Part shown: positions 53,106 through 61,756 of the stretch, piece after piece | How positions within the stretch are numbered: the stretch's first letter is position 1 | How the letters are laid out: each line of letters starts with the position of its first letter | DNA from: Bacteroidota bacterium | GTDB lineage: Bacteria; Bacteroidota; Bacteroidia; Flavobacteriales; Flavobacteriaceae | Assembly (NCBI GenBank): GCA_023434025.1 | Contig: JAEYTL010000025.1 | Span: 1 to 64,000, forward strand | Reading direction: 5' to 3' | DNA: 64,000 bases | The notes under the pieces: model-generated | The model's database searches: none | Seen by the model: the letters and a program-made list of their open reading frames with translations, nothing else | What the model was told of the DNA's origin: nothing | Made by a program: the position numbers and the translations under genes

Positions 53106-53123
53106 ATTCTGACTTTAAACCGG

Positions 53124-53810
53124 TTATTCCAATAGAAAACTCACATTCACATTGGTGATAATTTCAATCTCTCCAATGGCAAGTGTTTCTTGCGAAGCGT
53201 CCATCGCTTCAGCTTTCATCATTACATTTCTGAACATTGGCGGCTGATATACAGGCTGCGAGTTATCGGTTATCATAACCGCTTTTCCTACTTTTTGATT
53301 CAACGCAGAAGCAAAGTCTTCGGCTTTTTTCTTGGCATCCAATACGGCTTGTTTTCTGGCCGTTACTTTATGCTCTTCTAATTTGGATGATTTGAATTCT
53401 ACCCCATTGATGGTATTAATTCCGGTATCTACCAATCCCATCATCAATTCATCATACTTTTTAATATCTTTTAACGTAACGGTGATGGACTGCGAAGCCT
53501 GGTAATTATGCTTCTTTTTTTCATAATCATACGATTTGTACAAGCTCACATTCGTGGTTTGAAAATCAGAAGTGGCAATCCCGAACTTTTTGATATATTT
53601 CACCACTTTATCCACCGTTTCATCGTTCAGCTTTTTAACTTCAGCCGCATCTTTTCCGGTGTTTTGAACACCTAAGCTGATGACTACCTGATCGGGGGCA
53701 ACTTTTACTTTTCCTTCTCCGGAAACTGAAATTTGCGGAACCGGTTTACTTTCCTGTGCATTCATTGACGTAGCTACTAACGTTAATAAAATAATAATTG
53801 ACTTTTTCAT
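53124..53810 (-). CDS. SIMPL-domain (DUF541) exported protein
   Basis: This 228-residue protein has a signal peptide (ending SMNAQ). The SIMPL domain follows (about residues 25-228): PQISVSGEGKVKVAPDQVVI at the start, with a GVQNTGKDAAEV segment, SDFQTTNVSLYKSYDYE, and KKAEDFASALNQKVGKAV near the end. Proteins with this domain form oligomers in the periplasm or outer membrane. The biochemical function is not known. It is a single gene on the minus strand sharing a terminator with purB. Confidence 0.9.
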   Translation of the reverse strand: MKKSIIILLTLVATSMNAQESKPVPQISVSGEGKVKVAPDQVVISLGVQNTGKDAAEVKKLNDETVDKVVKYIKKFGIATSDFQTTNVSLYKSYDYEKKKHNYQASQSITVTLKDIKKYDELMMGLVDTGINTINGVEFKSSKLEEHKVTARKQAVLDAKKKAEDFASALNQKVGKAVMITDNSQPVYQPPMFRNVMMKAEAMDASQETLAIGEIEIITNVNVSFLLE

Positions 53811-53935
53811 TTTGTTTTGATTTATTTTACTTAATCCATTTCAATTTACATGCCAAAAGAAAACTTATTTTACGCATCTCAAACAAATAAGCTTTCAACA
53901 GATTATTATTCAATAAATTACATAAATAATATTTT

Positions 53936-54577
53936 TTAAATTTTTCCCGCTTTAGCCATTACAAAAAGGATGATAATCGGAATAGCCAGCAAAATAACCA
54001 TCAACGTATTTTCTGTCAGTAATTGAGGAGCTTTAAAAAGCGTAATCAAATAACCGCCGATTGCACCTCCAAAATGGGCAGTATGACCAATATTGTCTGC
54101 TCTCGATTTCATTCCGTAAATAGAATATAACAAATAACCGATTCCGAAAATATAGGCCGGAATCGGGAGCGGAATAAAAAAGAAAAATAAATTCATATCC
54201 GGCTGCAATAAAATCGCAGCATACAAAACTCCGGTCACTGCACCCGAAGCTCCAACTGCACGGTAATGGTATTCATCCTTATGAAACTGCAGGGTTAATA
54301 AATTTCCGCAGAGTAAACTTCCTAAATAGACCATCAAAAAAGAAGGTGTTCCTAAAAAGTTAATCACAACCGGAGCAAAAAAATATAACGTAATCATATT
54401 AAATGCCAGATGGGCAATATCCACATGCAAAAAAGCCGATGTAAACATTCTGATATGTTCGCCGGCACGAATGCTGCCAATATGAAATTCATATTTTCTG
54501 AAAAAAAATTGGTCATCAAATGCTTTAAAGCTGATTAAGGCATTGGCAACGATAATAACAATTAATGCAATATTCAT
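53936..54577 (-). CDS. Rhomboid family intramembrane serine protease
   Basis: This 213-residue protein has six membrane helices. The catalytic pair is visible: serine in GASGAVTGVL (GxSG) and histidine in NIGHTAHFGGAIGGY. HVDIAHLAFNMITLYFF carries the conserved His/Asn of helix 2, which stabilise the oxyanion. It should cleave membrane-anchored proteins near the outer leaf of the inner membrane; the substrate is unknown. The gene is divergent from the acyltransferase gene. Confidence 0.93.
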   Translation of the reverse strand: MNIALIVIIVANALISFKAFDDQFFFRKYEFHIGSIRAGEHIRMFTSAFLHVDIAHLAFNMITLYFFAPVVINFLGTPSFLMVYLGSLLCGNLLTLQFHKDEYHYRAVGASGAVTGVLYAAILLQPDMNLFFFFIPLPIPAYIFGIGYLLYSIYGMKSRADNIGHTAHFGGAIGGYLITLFKAPQLLTENTLMVILLAIPIIILFVMAKAGKI

Positions 54578-54658
54578 AGTTTATTTTTAGAACTGTAAAA
54601 ATAACAATAGTTTCTTTACCAATTGTTAAACCTTGGTCTATAAAACTGGAATTTACTG

Positions 54659-54666
54659 TATATTTG
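54659..54666 (+). promoter_or_regulatory. Bacteroidota -7 box (TATATTTG)
   Basis: An exact TAnnTTTG match 14 bases before the ATG at 54681. It supports that start. Confidence 0.65.
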
Positions 54667-54680
54667 CAAAAATTTTTGGC

Positions 54681-55550
54681 ATGCAATTCATCGCTTTTAT
54701 TCTGATTTACCCTTTGCTTTGGATGATTTCCGTGCTTCCTTTCCGATTGTTGTATCTGTTATCCGATTTTTTCTTTTTAATCGTTTATTACATAATCGGC
54801 TACCGAAAAAAAACAGTCAGAAAAAACTTGTCCATAGCCTTACCGCATCTTAGCCCTAAAGAACGGCTACAGATTGAAAAAAAATTCTATCATCATTTGT
54901 GTGATTTGTTTTTGGAAATGATTAAAACACTTACCATTTCTGAAAAAGAAATGAACAAACGGTTTACCTGTTCAAATTTGGACGCCTTGAAAGAATTGGA
55001 ATCAAAAGGAAAAAGTATTGCTTTAATGACCGCTCATTATGCGAGCTATGAATGGTCGATCTCCATGAACAAAAAGCTTGGTTTCGAAGGATATGCCATT
55101 TATAAACGAATTAACAACCGTTATTTCGACAGGCTTGTACGCAACATACGTTCAAAATTTGGTGCTACATTGATTACGACCAAAGAAACCATTCCGACCA
55201 TTGAAGAAAACTTTAAAAAAGGACATTTAGGAATTTATGGCTTTGCCAGCGATCAATCGCCAAAATTATCCAAAGCCGTTCATTGGGGAGATTTTTTCGG
55301 CATGACAACTCCGCTGCAAACCGGAGCCGAAATGCTTTCTAAACGGTATGACATGACAATGCTTTTTATGCGAATCAGAAAAATCAAACGCGGTTATTAC
55401 GAAGCTCGATTTGAAATTCTGTCAGATAATCCGGGTGCTGTTCCTGATTACGAATTGACTGACCTGTTTATGAAAAAAGTAGAAAACCTGATTTTAGAAG
55501 CTCCCGAGTATTACTTGTGGACGCATAAACGGTTTAAACTAACGAAGTAA
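54681..55550 (+). CDS. LpxL/HtrB-type lysophospholipid / lipid A acyltransferase
   Basis: This 289-residue protein starts at MQFIAFILIYPLLWMI, an N-terminal membrane helix typical of the family; an upstream TTG (54633) precedes the promoter box and is unlikely. The HX4E catalytic motif is TAHYASYEWS (His and Glu). AIYKRINNRYFDRLVRNIR and GFASDQSPK follow, with the usual ending VENLILEAPEYYLWTHKRF. It should add a secondary acyl chain to lipid A (or an ornithine/amino lipid) on the inner membrane. The exact acceptor is not clear. Confidence 0.9.
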   Translation: MQFIAFILIYPLLWMISVLPFRLLYLLSDFFFLIVYYIIGYRKKTVRKNLSIALPHLSPKERLQIEKKFYHHLCDLFLEMIKTLTISEKEMNKRFTCSNLDALKELESKGKSIALMTAHYASYEWSISMNKKLGFEGYAIYKRINNRYFDRLVRNIRSKFGATLITTKETIPTIEENFKKGHLGIYGFASDQSPKLSKAVHWGDFFGMTTPLQTGAEMLSKRYDMTMLFMRIRKIKRGYYEARFEILSDNPGAVPDYELTDLFMKKVENLILEAPEYYLWTHKRFKLTK

Positions 55551-55555
55551 CTGGT

Positions 55556-57037
55556 TTATAAAAACCAGTTTTTTACCATTTCTCTTTCTGAAACCAAATC
55601 ATTTTGATGACGGAAATTATTCGATTTTCCATCATACAGATAATCCCTTGCCCATTCCGTATGGTTTTCAGCCAGTTGTCTGATACTTTCGCACACAAAT
55701 CTAATTTCTTTTGTTGTAGTGGTTGGATGAATAGACATTCTGATCCATCCCGGTTTTTTGATTAAATCGCCTGAGGAAATCTGACAAACCAATTCATTGG
55801 AAGTTTCTTCATCTACATGAAGCAAATAATGCCCGTAGGTTCCGGCACAACTGCAACCTCCCCGGGTTTGTATGCCAAAACGGTCGTTGAGTAATTTTAC
55901 ACCTAAATTGTAGTGCAAATCATCAATATAAAAGGAAATAACACCTAACCGGTTTTTGTGCTGACTGGCCAAAATGGTTACGTTTTCAACCGGTTCCAGT
56001 TGCTCAAAAACATAATCGACCAATTCATGTTCTCTGTCTAAAATATTTTTTACACCCATTTTTTCTTTCAGCTGAATAGCCAGAGCGGTTTTGATTACCT
56101 GTAAAAATCCGGGCGTTCCGCCATCTTCCCTATCTTCAATGTTGTCAATGTACTTATGTCCGCCCCACGGATTGGTCCATGAAACCGTTCCTCCACCGGG
56201 ACAATCCGGCACATTGTTTTTGTATAAATTTTTATTAAAAACCAATACGCCACAAGTTCCGGGACCGCCCAAAAATTTGTGCGGCGAAAAGAAAATAGCA
56301 TCTAAATAACCCTCATTATCCGGATGCATATCAATGTCAACATACGGACCGGAACAGGCAAAATCTACAAAGCAGACACCGTTATTTTGATGCATAATTT
56401 TAGCCACCTCGTGATAAGGCGTTTTTATTCCGGTAACGTTGGAGCAAGAGGTGATCGAAGCAATTTTAAAACTACGGTCTTTATATTTTTCTACTAACTT
56501 TTTAAATTCATTTAAGCAAAAAAGCCCTTCTGAATCGGCCGGAATCACTTCTACATCGGCAATCGTTTCTAACCAGGACGTTTGATTGGAGTGATGCTCC
56601 ATGTGCGAAATAAACACAATGGGTTTAATTGCTGTTGGTATATTGGTATATTCTTTTAAATTCTCCGAAACACGTAAACCTAAAATGCGTTGGAATTTAT
56701 TTACTACTCCGGTCATTCCGGTTCCGTCCGTAATCAACACATCATTCTCATTGGCCTTTACATGCTTTTTAATAATGCTTCTCGCCTGATGGTAGGCCAT
56801 CGTCATCGCTGTTCCGGAAATTGTTGTTTCCGTATGTGTATTCGCTACATACGGTCCGAAATCATTCATCAGCTTTTCTTCAATCGGTCTATATAACCTG
56901 CCGCTGGCGGTCCAATCGGTGTAAATTAACTTTTGCTTTCCGAAAGGAGAAACAAATTCCTGATTGATGCCAATAATATTAGCACGGAATGGTTGAAAAT
57001 ATAATTCTAATTGTGTGGTTTCTTCCGTTGTAGTCAT
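55556..57037 (-). CDS. Class V aminotransferase-fold PLP enzyme
   Basis: This 493-residue protein has the cysteine-desulfurase/selenocysteine-lyase fold: YTDWTASGRLYRPIEEKL at the start, NTHTETTISG, the PLP-binding lysine in FFSPHKFLGGPGTCGVL, and a cysteine-containing loop RGGCSCAGTYGHYLL near the C-terminus. It is longer than NifS/SufS (~400), with an extra C-terminal ~80 residues. The reaction is not known; no suf or isc genes are adjacent, so Fe-S assembly is unlikely. The gene is convergent with the acyltransferase gene at 6 bases. Confidence 0.85.
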   Translation of the reverse strand: MTTTEETTQLELYFQPFRANIIGINQEFVSPFGKQKLIYTDWTASGRLYRPIEEKLMNDFGPYVANTHTETTISGTAMTMAYHQARSIIKKHVKANENDVLITDGTGMTGVVNKFQRILGLRVSENLKEYTNIPTAIKPIVFISHMEHHSNQTSWLETIADVEVIPADSEGLFCLNEFKKLVEKYKDRSFKIASITSCSNVTGIKTPYHEVAKIMHQNNGVCFVDFACSGPYVDIDMHPDNEGYLDAIFFSPHKFLGGPGTCGVLVFNKNLYKNNVPDCPGGGTVSWTNPWGGHKYIDNIEDREDGGTPGFLQVIKTALAIQLKEKMGVKNILDREHELVDYVFEQLEPVENVTILASQHKNRLGVISFYIDDLHYNLGVKLLNDRFGIQTRGGCSCAGTYGHYLLHVDEETSNELVCQISSGDLIKKPGWIRMSIHPTTTTKEIRFVCESIRQLAENHTEWARDYLYDGKSNNFRHQNDLVSEREMVKNWFL

Positions 57038-57054
57038 ACCGAAAATGATTTGGA

Positions 57055-57062
57055 CAAAGATA
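57055..57062 (-). promoter_or_regulatory. Bacteroidota -7 box (TATCTTTG)
   Basis: On the minus strand TATCTTTG, 18 bases upstream of the class V aminotransferase start. The rest of 57063-57289 shows no gene I can support. Confidence 0.6.
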
Positions 57063-57289
57063 CATTTTTTTGATAATTTTCACCTATCAGGACAAAGCCT
57101 ATCGGCTGTTAAAATAATTAAAATACCCGTAGTGCATTATTTAGTAGCCACAGATGCACCGCTTTTTTTATATTTTTCCGGAAAATTATATTGCACAGAT
57201 TTAATCGAATGCAAAGCATTCAATATCCGTGTAAAAGGAGTTAGAAAAGAATGGGCTGCTGTGGCGTTTTGCTTTTTTACATTTGAAAA

Positions 57290-57937
57290 TTAATTGCGTG
57301 CCAGTTTCTTTTTCAAAAATAAATTTACATCATTATTTATCGATTGAATATCCCATTTAGATTGTTCATGGATTCGATCCGTAAACAAAATACCGTTTAA
57401 ATGATCCGCTTCATGTTGAAAAACCACTGCGGTAAAACCCTCAACCATTTCCTCTTTAAAATTTCCTTTCAGGTCGAAATAAGTGATTCTGATGGTATAA
57501 TTCCGGTATACATCGCCCCTATCCTCCGGAATAGACAAACAACCTTCCATTCCTTTTCGCAGCAACTCCGAACGCCAGACAATTTTAGGATTGATATAAA
57601 ATTCAAACGGTTCACCGGGTTTATCAAATCGCTGTACCCAAAACAGGTTCCGGTTAATGCCTACTTGGGGTGCAGCAATACCGATTCCCGGATTTTCAGG
57701 ATTTCGCATGGCCAGAAACATTCTTTTAGCAATAACCGGAAGCAATTTATCTTTTGGATTAACATCGGTTGAAACCGCTTTCAAAATTTTAAACTCTTTT
57801 GGTTCCGTCGTTTGAATTACTTTGAACATTTGTGTTGAATCAGCTGCCAAAATAAAATCACGTTCATCTTTGGTAAACTTTTGAGAAAAAGCGACCATCG
57901 AAATCAACAAAAACGAAACCAAAATTGAATTTTTCAC
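57290..57937 (-). CDS. Peptide-deformylase-like protein with signal peptide
   Basis: This 215-residue protein starts at GTG (57937), directly after the glmM stop, and gives MKNSILVSFLLISMVAFSQ, a clean signal peptide. All three deformylase motifs follow: GIGIAAPQVG (about residue 100), EGCLSIP (metal-ligand Cys) and QHEADHLNG (HExxH ligands). Normal deformylase works in the cytoplasm on nascent chains, so an exported form is odd; such forms occur in Bacteroidota and may act on other N-formyl peptides outside the cytoplasm. A longer frame upstream lies inside glmM and has no family sequence. Co-transcription with glmM is clear. Confidence 0.85.
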   Translation of the reverse strand: MKNSILVSFLLISMVAFSQKFTKDERDFILAADSTQMFKVIQTTEPKEFKILKAVSTDVNPKDKLLPVIAKRMFLAMRNPENPGIGIAAPQVGINRNLFWVQRFDKPGEPFEFYINPKIVWRSELLRKGMEGCLSIPEDRGDVYRNYTIRITYFDLKGNFKEEMVEGFTAVVFQHEADHLNGILFTDRIHEQSKWDIQSINNDVNLFLKKKLARN

Positions 57938-57938
57938 A

Positions 57939-59339
57939 TTACTTAGCAATAACAGCTTTAATTTCATCAATAATACGCAAAGCCAACACATCGGCTTCTT
58001 TTTGGGTTGGAGCTTCCGTATAAATTCTGATAATCGGCTCAGTATTCGATTTTCGCAAATGAACCCATTCTGTGGCAAAATCAATTTTTACACCGTCTAT
58101 GGTAGCTATCTGTTCGTGGGCATACTTATTGGTCATGGCATCCAAAATAGCATCCACATCAATCTCTGGCGTCAGTTCAATTTTATTTTTGCTCATGAAA
58201 TATTGCGGGTAAGATGCCCTCAATTCTGCTACCGTTACCTCTAAATGGGCTAAATGTGTTAAAAACAAAGCCACCCCTACCAGGCTATCACGTCCGTAAT
58301 GCAACTCGGGATAAATGATTCCGCCATTTCCTTCGCCACCGATAACGGCATTGGTTGCTTTCATCAGTTCCACCACATTCACTTCGCCTACGGCACTGGC
58401 TTGGTATTTCCCGTTATGTTTTTCGGTAATATCGCGTAAGGCTCTGGAGGAGGACATATTAGATACAGTATTACCGGGTGTTTTGCCCAATACATAGTCG
58501 GCTACGGCAACCAGTGTATATTCTTCGCCAAACATTTCTCCGTCATTCGAAATAAAGGCCAAACGATCTACATCCGGGTCAACCACGATTCCGAAATCAG
58601 CTTTTTCTTTTACCACCAGTTCACAAATATCACCCAAGTGTTCTTTCAAAGGCTCCGGATTATGAGGAAAATGGCCGTTTGGTTCGCAATATAATTTTAC
58701 AACCTCCACACCCATTTGCTCCAATAAGTTCGGAATAATAATTCCGCCCGATGAATTCACACCATCCACCACCACTTTGAATTTGCGTTTCGCAACAGCT
58801 TCAGCATCCACCAAAGGTAAATTCAGTACCTCATCAATATGGATATCCATATAAGCTTCATTCACGGTAATCTCGCCTAAACTGTCCACCTCAGAAAAAT
58901 CAAACGCTTCGGCCTCGGCAATTTCTAAAATAACAGCACCATCGGCACCACTTAAAAATTCGCCTTTGGCATTCAGTAATTTCAGAGCATTCCACTGCTT
59001 CGGGTTATGCGAAGCGGTCAAAATAATTCCGCCGTCAGCTTTTTCTAACGGAACGGCTACTTCAACCGTTGGCGTTGTAGAAAGTCCTAAATCAATCACA
59101 TCAATTCCTAAACCAATCAACGTATTCACCACCAAATTGTGAATCATCGGTCCGGAAATACGGGCATCACGACCTATGACCACTTTCAGCTTTCTTCCCG
59201 CTTCCGCCTTCCCGCTTCCTGTCATTAAAAAAGTACCGTAAGCCGATGCAAATTTTACCGCATCAACCGGTGTTAAGTTATCACCTACTTTTCCCCCAAT
59301 GGTCCCCCTGATTCCTGAAATTGATTTAATTAATGTCAT
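57939..59339 (-). CDS. glmM: Phosphoglucosamine mutase-type phosphohexomutase
   Basis: This 466-residue enzyme has the four-domain alpha-D-phosphohexomutase layout. The phospho-serine is Ser110 in TASHNP, the metal-binding loop is DPDVDRLAF, the sugar-binding loop is GGEGNGGII, and the phosphate-binding loop is near RKSNTEPIIRIY. GlmM converts glucosamine-6-P to glucosamine-1-P for peptidoglycan and LPS; phosphomannomutase/phosphoglucomutase activity is an alternative that the motifs do not exclude. The deformylase-like gene starts one base after its stop. Confidence 0.9.
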   Translation of the reverse strand: MTLIKSISGIRGTIGGKVGDNLTPVDAVKFASAYGTFLMTGSGKAEAGRKLKVVIGRDARISGPMIHNLVVNTLIGLGIDVIDLGLSTTPTVEVAVPLEKADGGIILTASHNPKQWNALKLLNAKGEFLSGADGAVILEIAEAEAFDFSEVDSLGEITVNEAYMDIHIDEVLNLPLVDAEAVAKRKFKVVVDGVNSSGGIIIPNLLEQMGVEVVKLYCEPNGHFPHNPEPLKEHLGDICELVVKEKADFGIVVDPDVDRLAFISNDGEMFGEEYTLVAVADYVLGKTPGNTVSNMSSSRALRDITEKHNGKYQASAVGEVNVVELMKATNAVIGGEGNGGIIYPELHYGRDSLVGVALFLTHLAHLEVTVAELRASYPQYFMSKNKIELTPEIDVDAILDAMTNKYAHEQIATIDGVKIDFATEWVHLRKSNTEPIIRIYTEAPTQKEADVLALRIIDEIKAVIAK

Positions 59340-59380
59340 TGAATATATTTTTACAGATACTATTTTAATTGAAAACAGGA

Positions 59381-59388
59381 CAAAGATA
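59381..59388 (-). promoter_or_regulatory. Bacteroidota -7 box (TATCTTTG)
   Basis: On the minus strand TATCTTTG, 42 bases upstream of glmM. Confidence 0.6.
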
Positions 59389-59456
59389 AAGAATTGAAAT
59401 GTTGTAAAAGTGATTTAAAATTCAATTTTTTAAGAATAAATTGCTATTTTAGGCAA

Positions 59457-60041
59457 ATGAATTTTCTGGCTCACATATACCTTTCTGGCAGCAACGAACT
59501 GATTCAAATTGGCAACTTTATGGCCGATGGCATTCGGGGCAACGATTATTTGAATTATCCGGCGGATGTTCAAAAAGGTATCATCTTGCACCGGGCAATA
59601 GACACGTTTACCGATGCTCATCCTGTTTTTAGAAAAAGTAAGCATCGCTTACACGATAAATATGGTCATTATTCCGGTGTAATCATTGATATTTTTTATG
59701 ATCATTTTTTGGCTAAGAACTGGAGTAATTATTCAAAGCATTCTTTAGAAAAAGTTGCCTCTGATTTTTATGAAAACTTACGCAATCATTACGACATTTT
59801 AACCGAGCGTACCAAGGGAATGATGCCTTATATGATTGCCCGGAACTGGTTGGTGAGTTATGCATCTGTTGAGGGATTATCGATGATTTTGTTTCAAATG
59901 GATCATCGCACCAAAAACCGTGTAAACATGCATCTTTCCATTAATGAACTAAAAGAATTCTACACCGAATTTGAAGATGAATTCACCGTCTTTTTTGAAG
60001 AATTGCAACTGCATTGTCAGGAAAAATCAGCTACTTTATGA
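59457..60041 (+). CDS. acpH: Acyl carrier protein phosphodiesterase (AcpH-like)
   Basis: This 194-residue protein starts at MNFLAHIYLSG, the standard AcpH opening. The HD-like metal site is visible: LAHIYLS (His), NFMADGIRG (Asp), GIILHRAIDTFTDAHP (His-x-x-x-Asp, Asp-x-His) and IIDIFYDHFLAKNW (Asp-x-x-x-x-Asp-His). The enzyme removes 4'-phosphopantetheine from holo-ACP. The start at 59457 is better than an upstream ATG at 59394, which would add 21 unrelated residues. Its stop overlaps the ggt start (ATGA). Confidence 0.92.
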   Translation: MNFLAHIYLSGSNELIQIGNFMADGIRGNDYLNYPADVQKGIILHRAIDTFTDAHPVFRKSKHRLHDKYGHYSGVIIDIFYDHFLAKNWSNYSKHSLEKVASDFYENLRNHYDILTERTKGMMPYMIARNWLVSYASVEGLSMILFQMDHRTKNRVNMHLSINELKEFYTEFEDEFTVFFEELQLHCQEKSATL

Positions 60042-61720
60042 GAACAATTGCACTACTTTTTTTATTGATTTTAATAGGATGCAAATCGGAGCAAACCATT
60101 TTTCCAACCGGATTAGTCACCCAAAAAGCCATGGTGGTTTCGGCTCGTGAAGAAGCCTCAAGAATTGGGGCGGATATCATGAAACAGGGCGGAAATGCCT
60201 TTGATGCAATGATCGCTACCGAATTGGCTCTGGCCGTCGCCTACCCGTATGCCGGAAATATCGGCGGAGGTGGTTTTATGGTTTACCGTCAACACAACGG
60301 GAAAACGGGAAGTCTAGATTACCGGGAAAAGGCTCCGTTAGCGTCAACTTCAGCGATGTTTTTAGATGAAAACGGAAATGTTGTTAAAGGAATGAGTACC
60401 GAATCGGCCAAAAGTATCGGTGTTCCGGGAACAATTGCCGGTGTTTTTGCTGTTCACGAAAAATTCGGTACACTGCCTATTGAATCCATTCTGAAACCTG
60501 TGATTGAACTCGCCAAAAAAGGAGTGATTGTCACTAAAAAGCAAGAAGAACGACTGACAGGATACAGAGATGCCATTATCAAGGCCAACGGAAATAAAAC
60601 ACTTCTGGCAAAAACGTTCAAAGAAAATGACACCATACGGTATTTTGCCTTGGCCCATACGTTAGAACAAATAGCCAAAAACGGAAGAGACGAATTCTAC
60701 AAAGGTGAAACCGCTAAAAAGCTCGTCATGTATGTTCAAACCAAAGGAGGGATCATCACTTTGGAGGATCTGGAAAAATACCAGGTGGTATGGCGGGATC
60801 CGATTCTGTTCAACTATAAAGATTTCAGAATCATCTCAATGGCTCCCCCCAGCAGTGGCGGCATAACCTTAGGACAAATTTTAAAAATGATTGAACCCTA
60901 TCATCCGGAAACGTTTCAGCATAATACAGAAAAATACATTCAACTTCTGGCCGAGGCGGAACGCAGGGCTTACGCCGACCGAAATTACTACCTGGGCGAT
61001 CCTGACTTTGTAAAAATACCGGTAGCCGAATTATTAGACAATGCTTATCTGAAAAACAGAATGTCAAATTTTACATTTGATCAGGCAACTGAATCCACTG
61101 AGGTTACTCAGGGAGCCATTCGGTTTGCAGAAAGTACAGAAACAACCCATTATTCGATTGTTGATCAATTCGGTAATGCCGTGGCAGCTACTACTACCCT
61201 TAACGATGCCTATGGCTCAAAATTATATTGTGATGAGCTGGGCTTTTTTCTAAATAATGAAATGGATGATTTTTCTGCCAAACCCGGCATTCCGAATATG
61301 TTTGGCTTAACCGGTTCCGAAGCCAACAGCATTGCTCCGCAAAAAAGAATGCTGAGTTCAATGACACCAACTATTATTGAAAAAAACGGAAAGCTTTTTA
61401 TGGTTTTAGGTACTCCCGGAGGTTCTACCATTATTACTTCTGTTTTGCAGACCTTCCTGAATGTGGCTGAGTTCAACATGAGCATGCAGGAAGCAGTAAA
61501 TGCTCCCCGGTTTCATCATCAATGGCTGCCCGACAAGGTGGTTTTTGAACCCGGAGATTTTTCTGAAGAGTTATTGGAATCCCTGAAAAAGAAGAACTAT
61601 AAAATTGATGAAAAACCAACTCCAGTTCTTGGAAAAGTAGATGCTATTTTGGTTCTTCCTAACGGAAAATATGAAGGGGGTGCGGACAAAAGAGGAGACG
61701 ACAAAGCCGTTGGTTTTTAA
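60038..61720 (+). CDS. ggt: Gamma-glutamyltransferase
   Basis: This 560-residue protein starts at the ATG overlapping the acpH stop and has a lipoprotein signal (LILIGC). It is made as one chain and cuts itself before Thr369 in ETTHYSIVD, the new N-terminal nucleophile of the small subunit. Other family motifs are GGNAFDAMIATELALAV, GNIGGGGFMVYR, LDYREKAP and GTPGGSTIITSV. It splits glutathione and other gamma-glutamyl compounds in the periplasm or on the membrane. The coupling with acpH seems to be positional, with no metabolic link that I know. Confidence 0.96.
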   Translation: MRTIALLFLLILIGCKSEQTIFPTGLVTQKAMVVSAREEASRIGADIMKQGGNAFDAMIATELALAVAYPYAGNIGGGGFMVYRQHNGKTGSLDYREKAPLASTSAMFLDENGNVVKGMSTESAKSIGVPGTIAGVFAVHEKFGTLPIESILKPVIELAKKGVIVTKKQEERLTGYRDAIIKANGNKTLLAKTFKENDTIRYFALAHTLEQIAKNGRDEFYKGETAKKLVMYVQTKGGIITLEDLEKYQVVWRDPILFNYKDFRIISMAPPSSGGITLGQILKMIEPYHPETFQHNTEKYIQLLAEAERRAYADRNYYLGDPDFVKIPVAELLDNAYLKNRMSNFTFDQATESTEVTQGAIRFAESTETTHYSIVDQFGNAVAATTTLNDAYGSKLYCDELGFFLNNEMDDFSAKPGIPNMFGLTGSEANSIAPQKRMLSSMTPTIIEKNGKLFMVLGTPGGSTIITSVLQTFLNVAEFNMSMQEAVNAPRFHHQWLPDKVVFEPGDFSEELLESLKKKNYKIDEKPTPVLGKVDAILVLPNGKYEGGADKRGDDKAVGF

Positions 61721-61756
61721 ATTAAGTGCTATCTTAGCATTCTAAAAAAGTATTTC

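Noticed and set aside
57015..57293. 92-codon plus-strand open frame between the class V aminotransferase and deformylase genes
   Set aside because: It starts inside the aminotransferase gene, has no recognisable protein pattern and lies across that gene's promoter.
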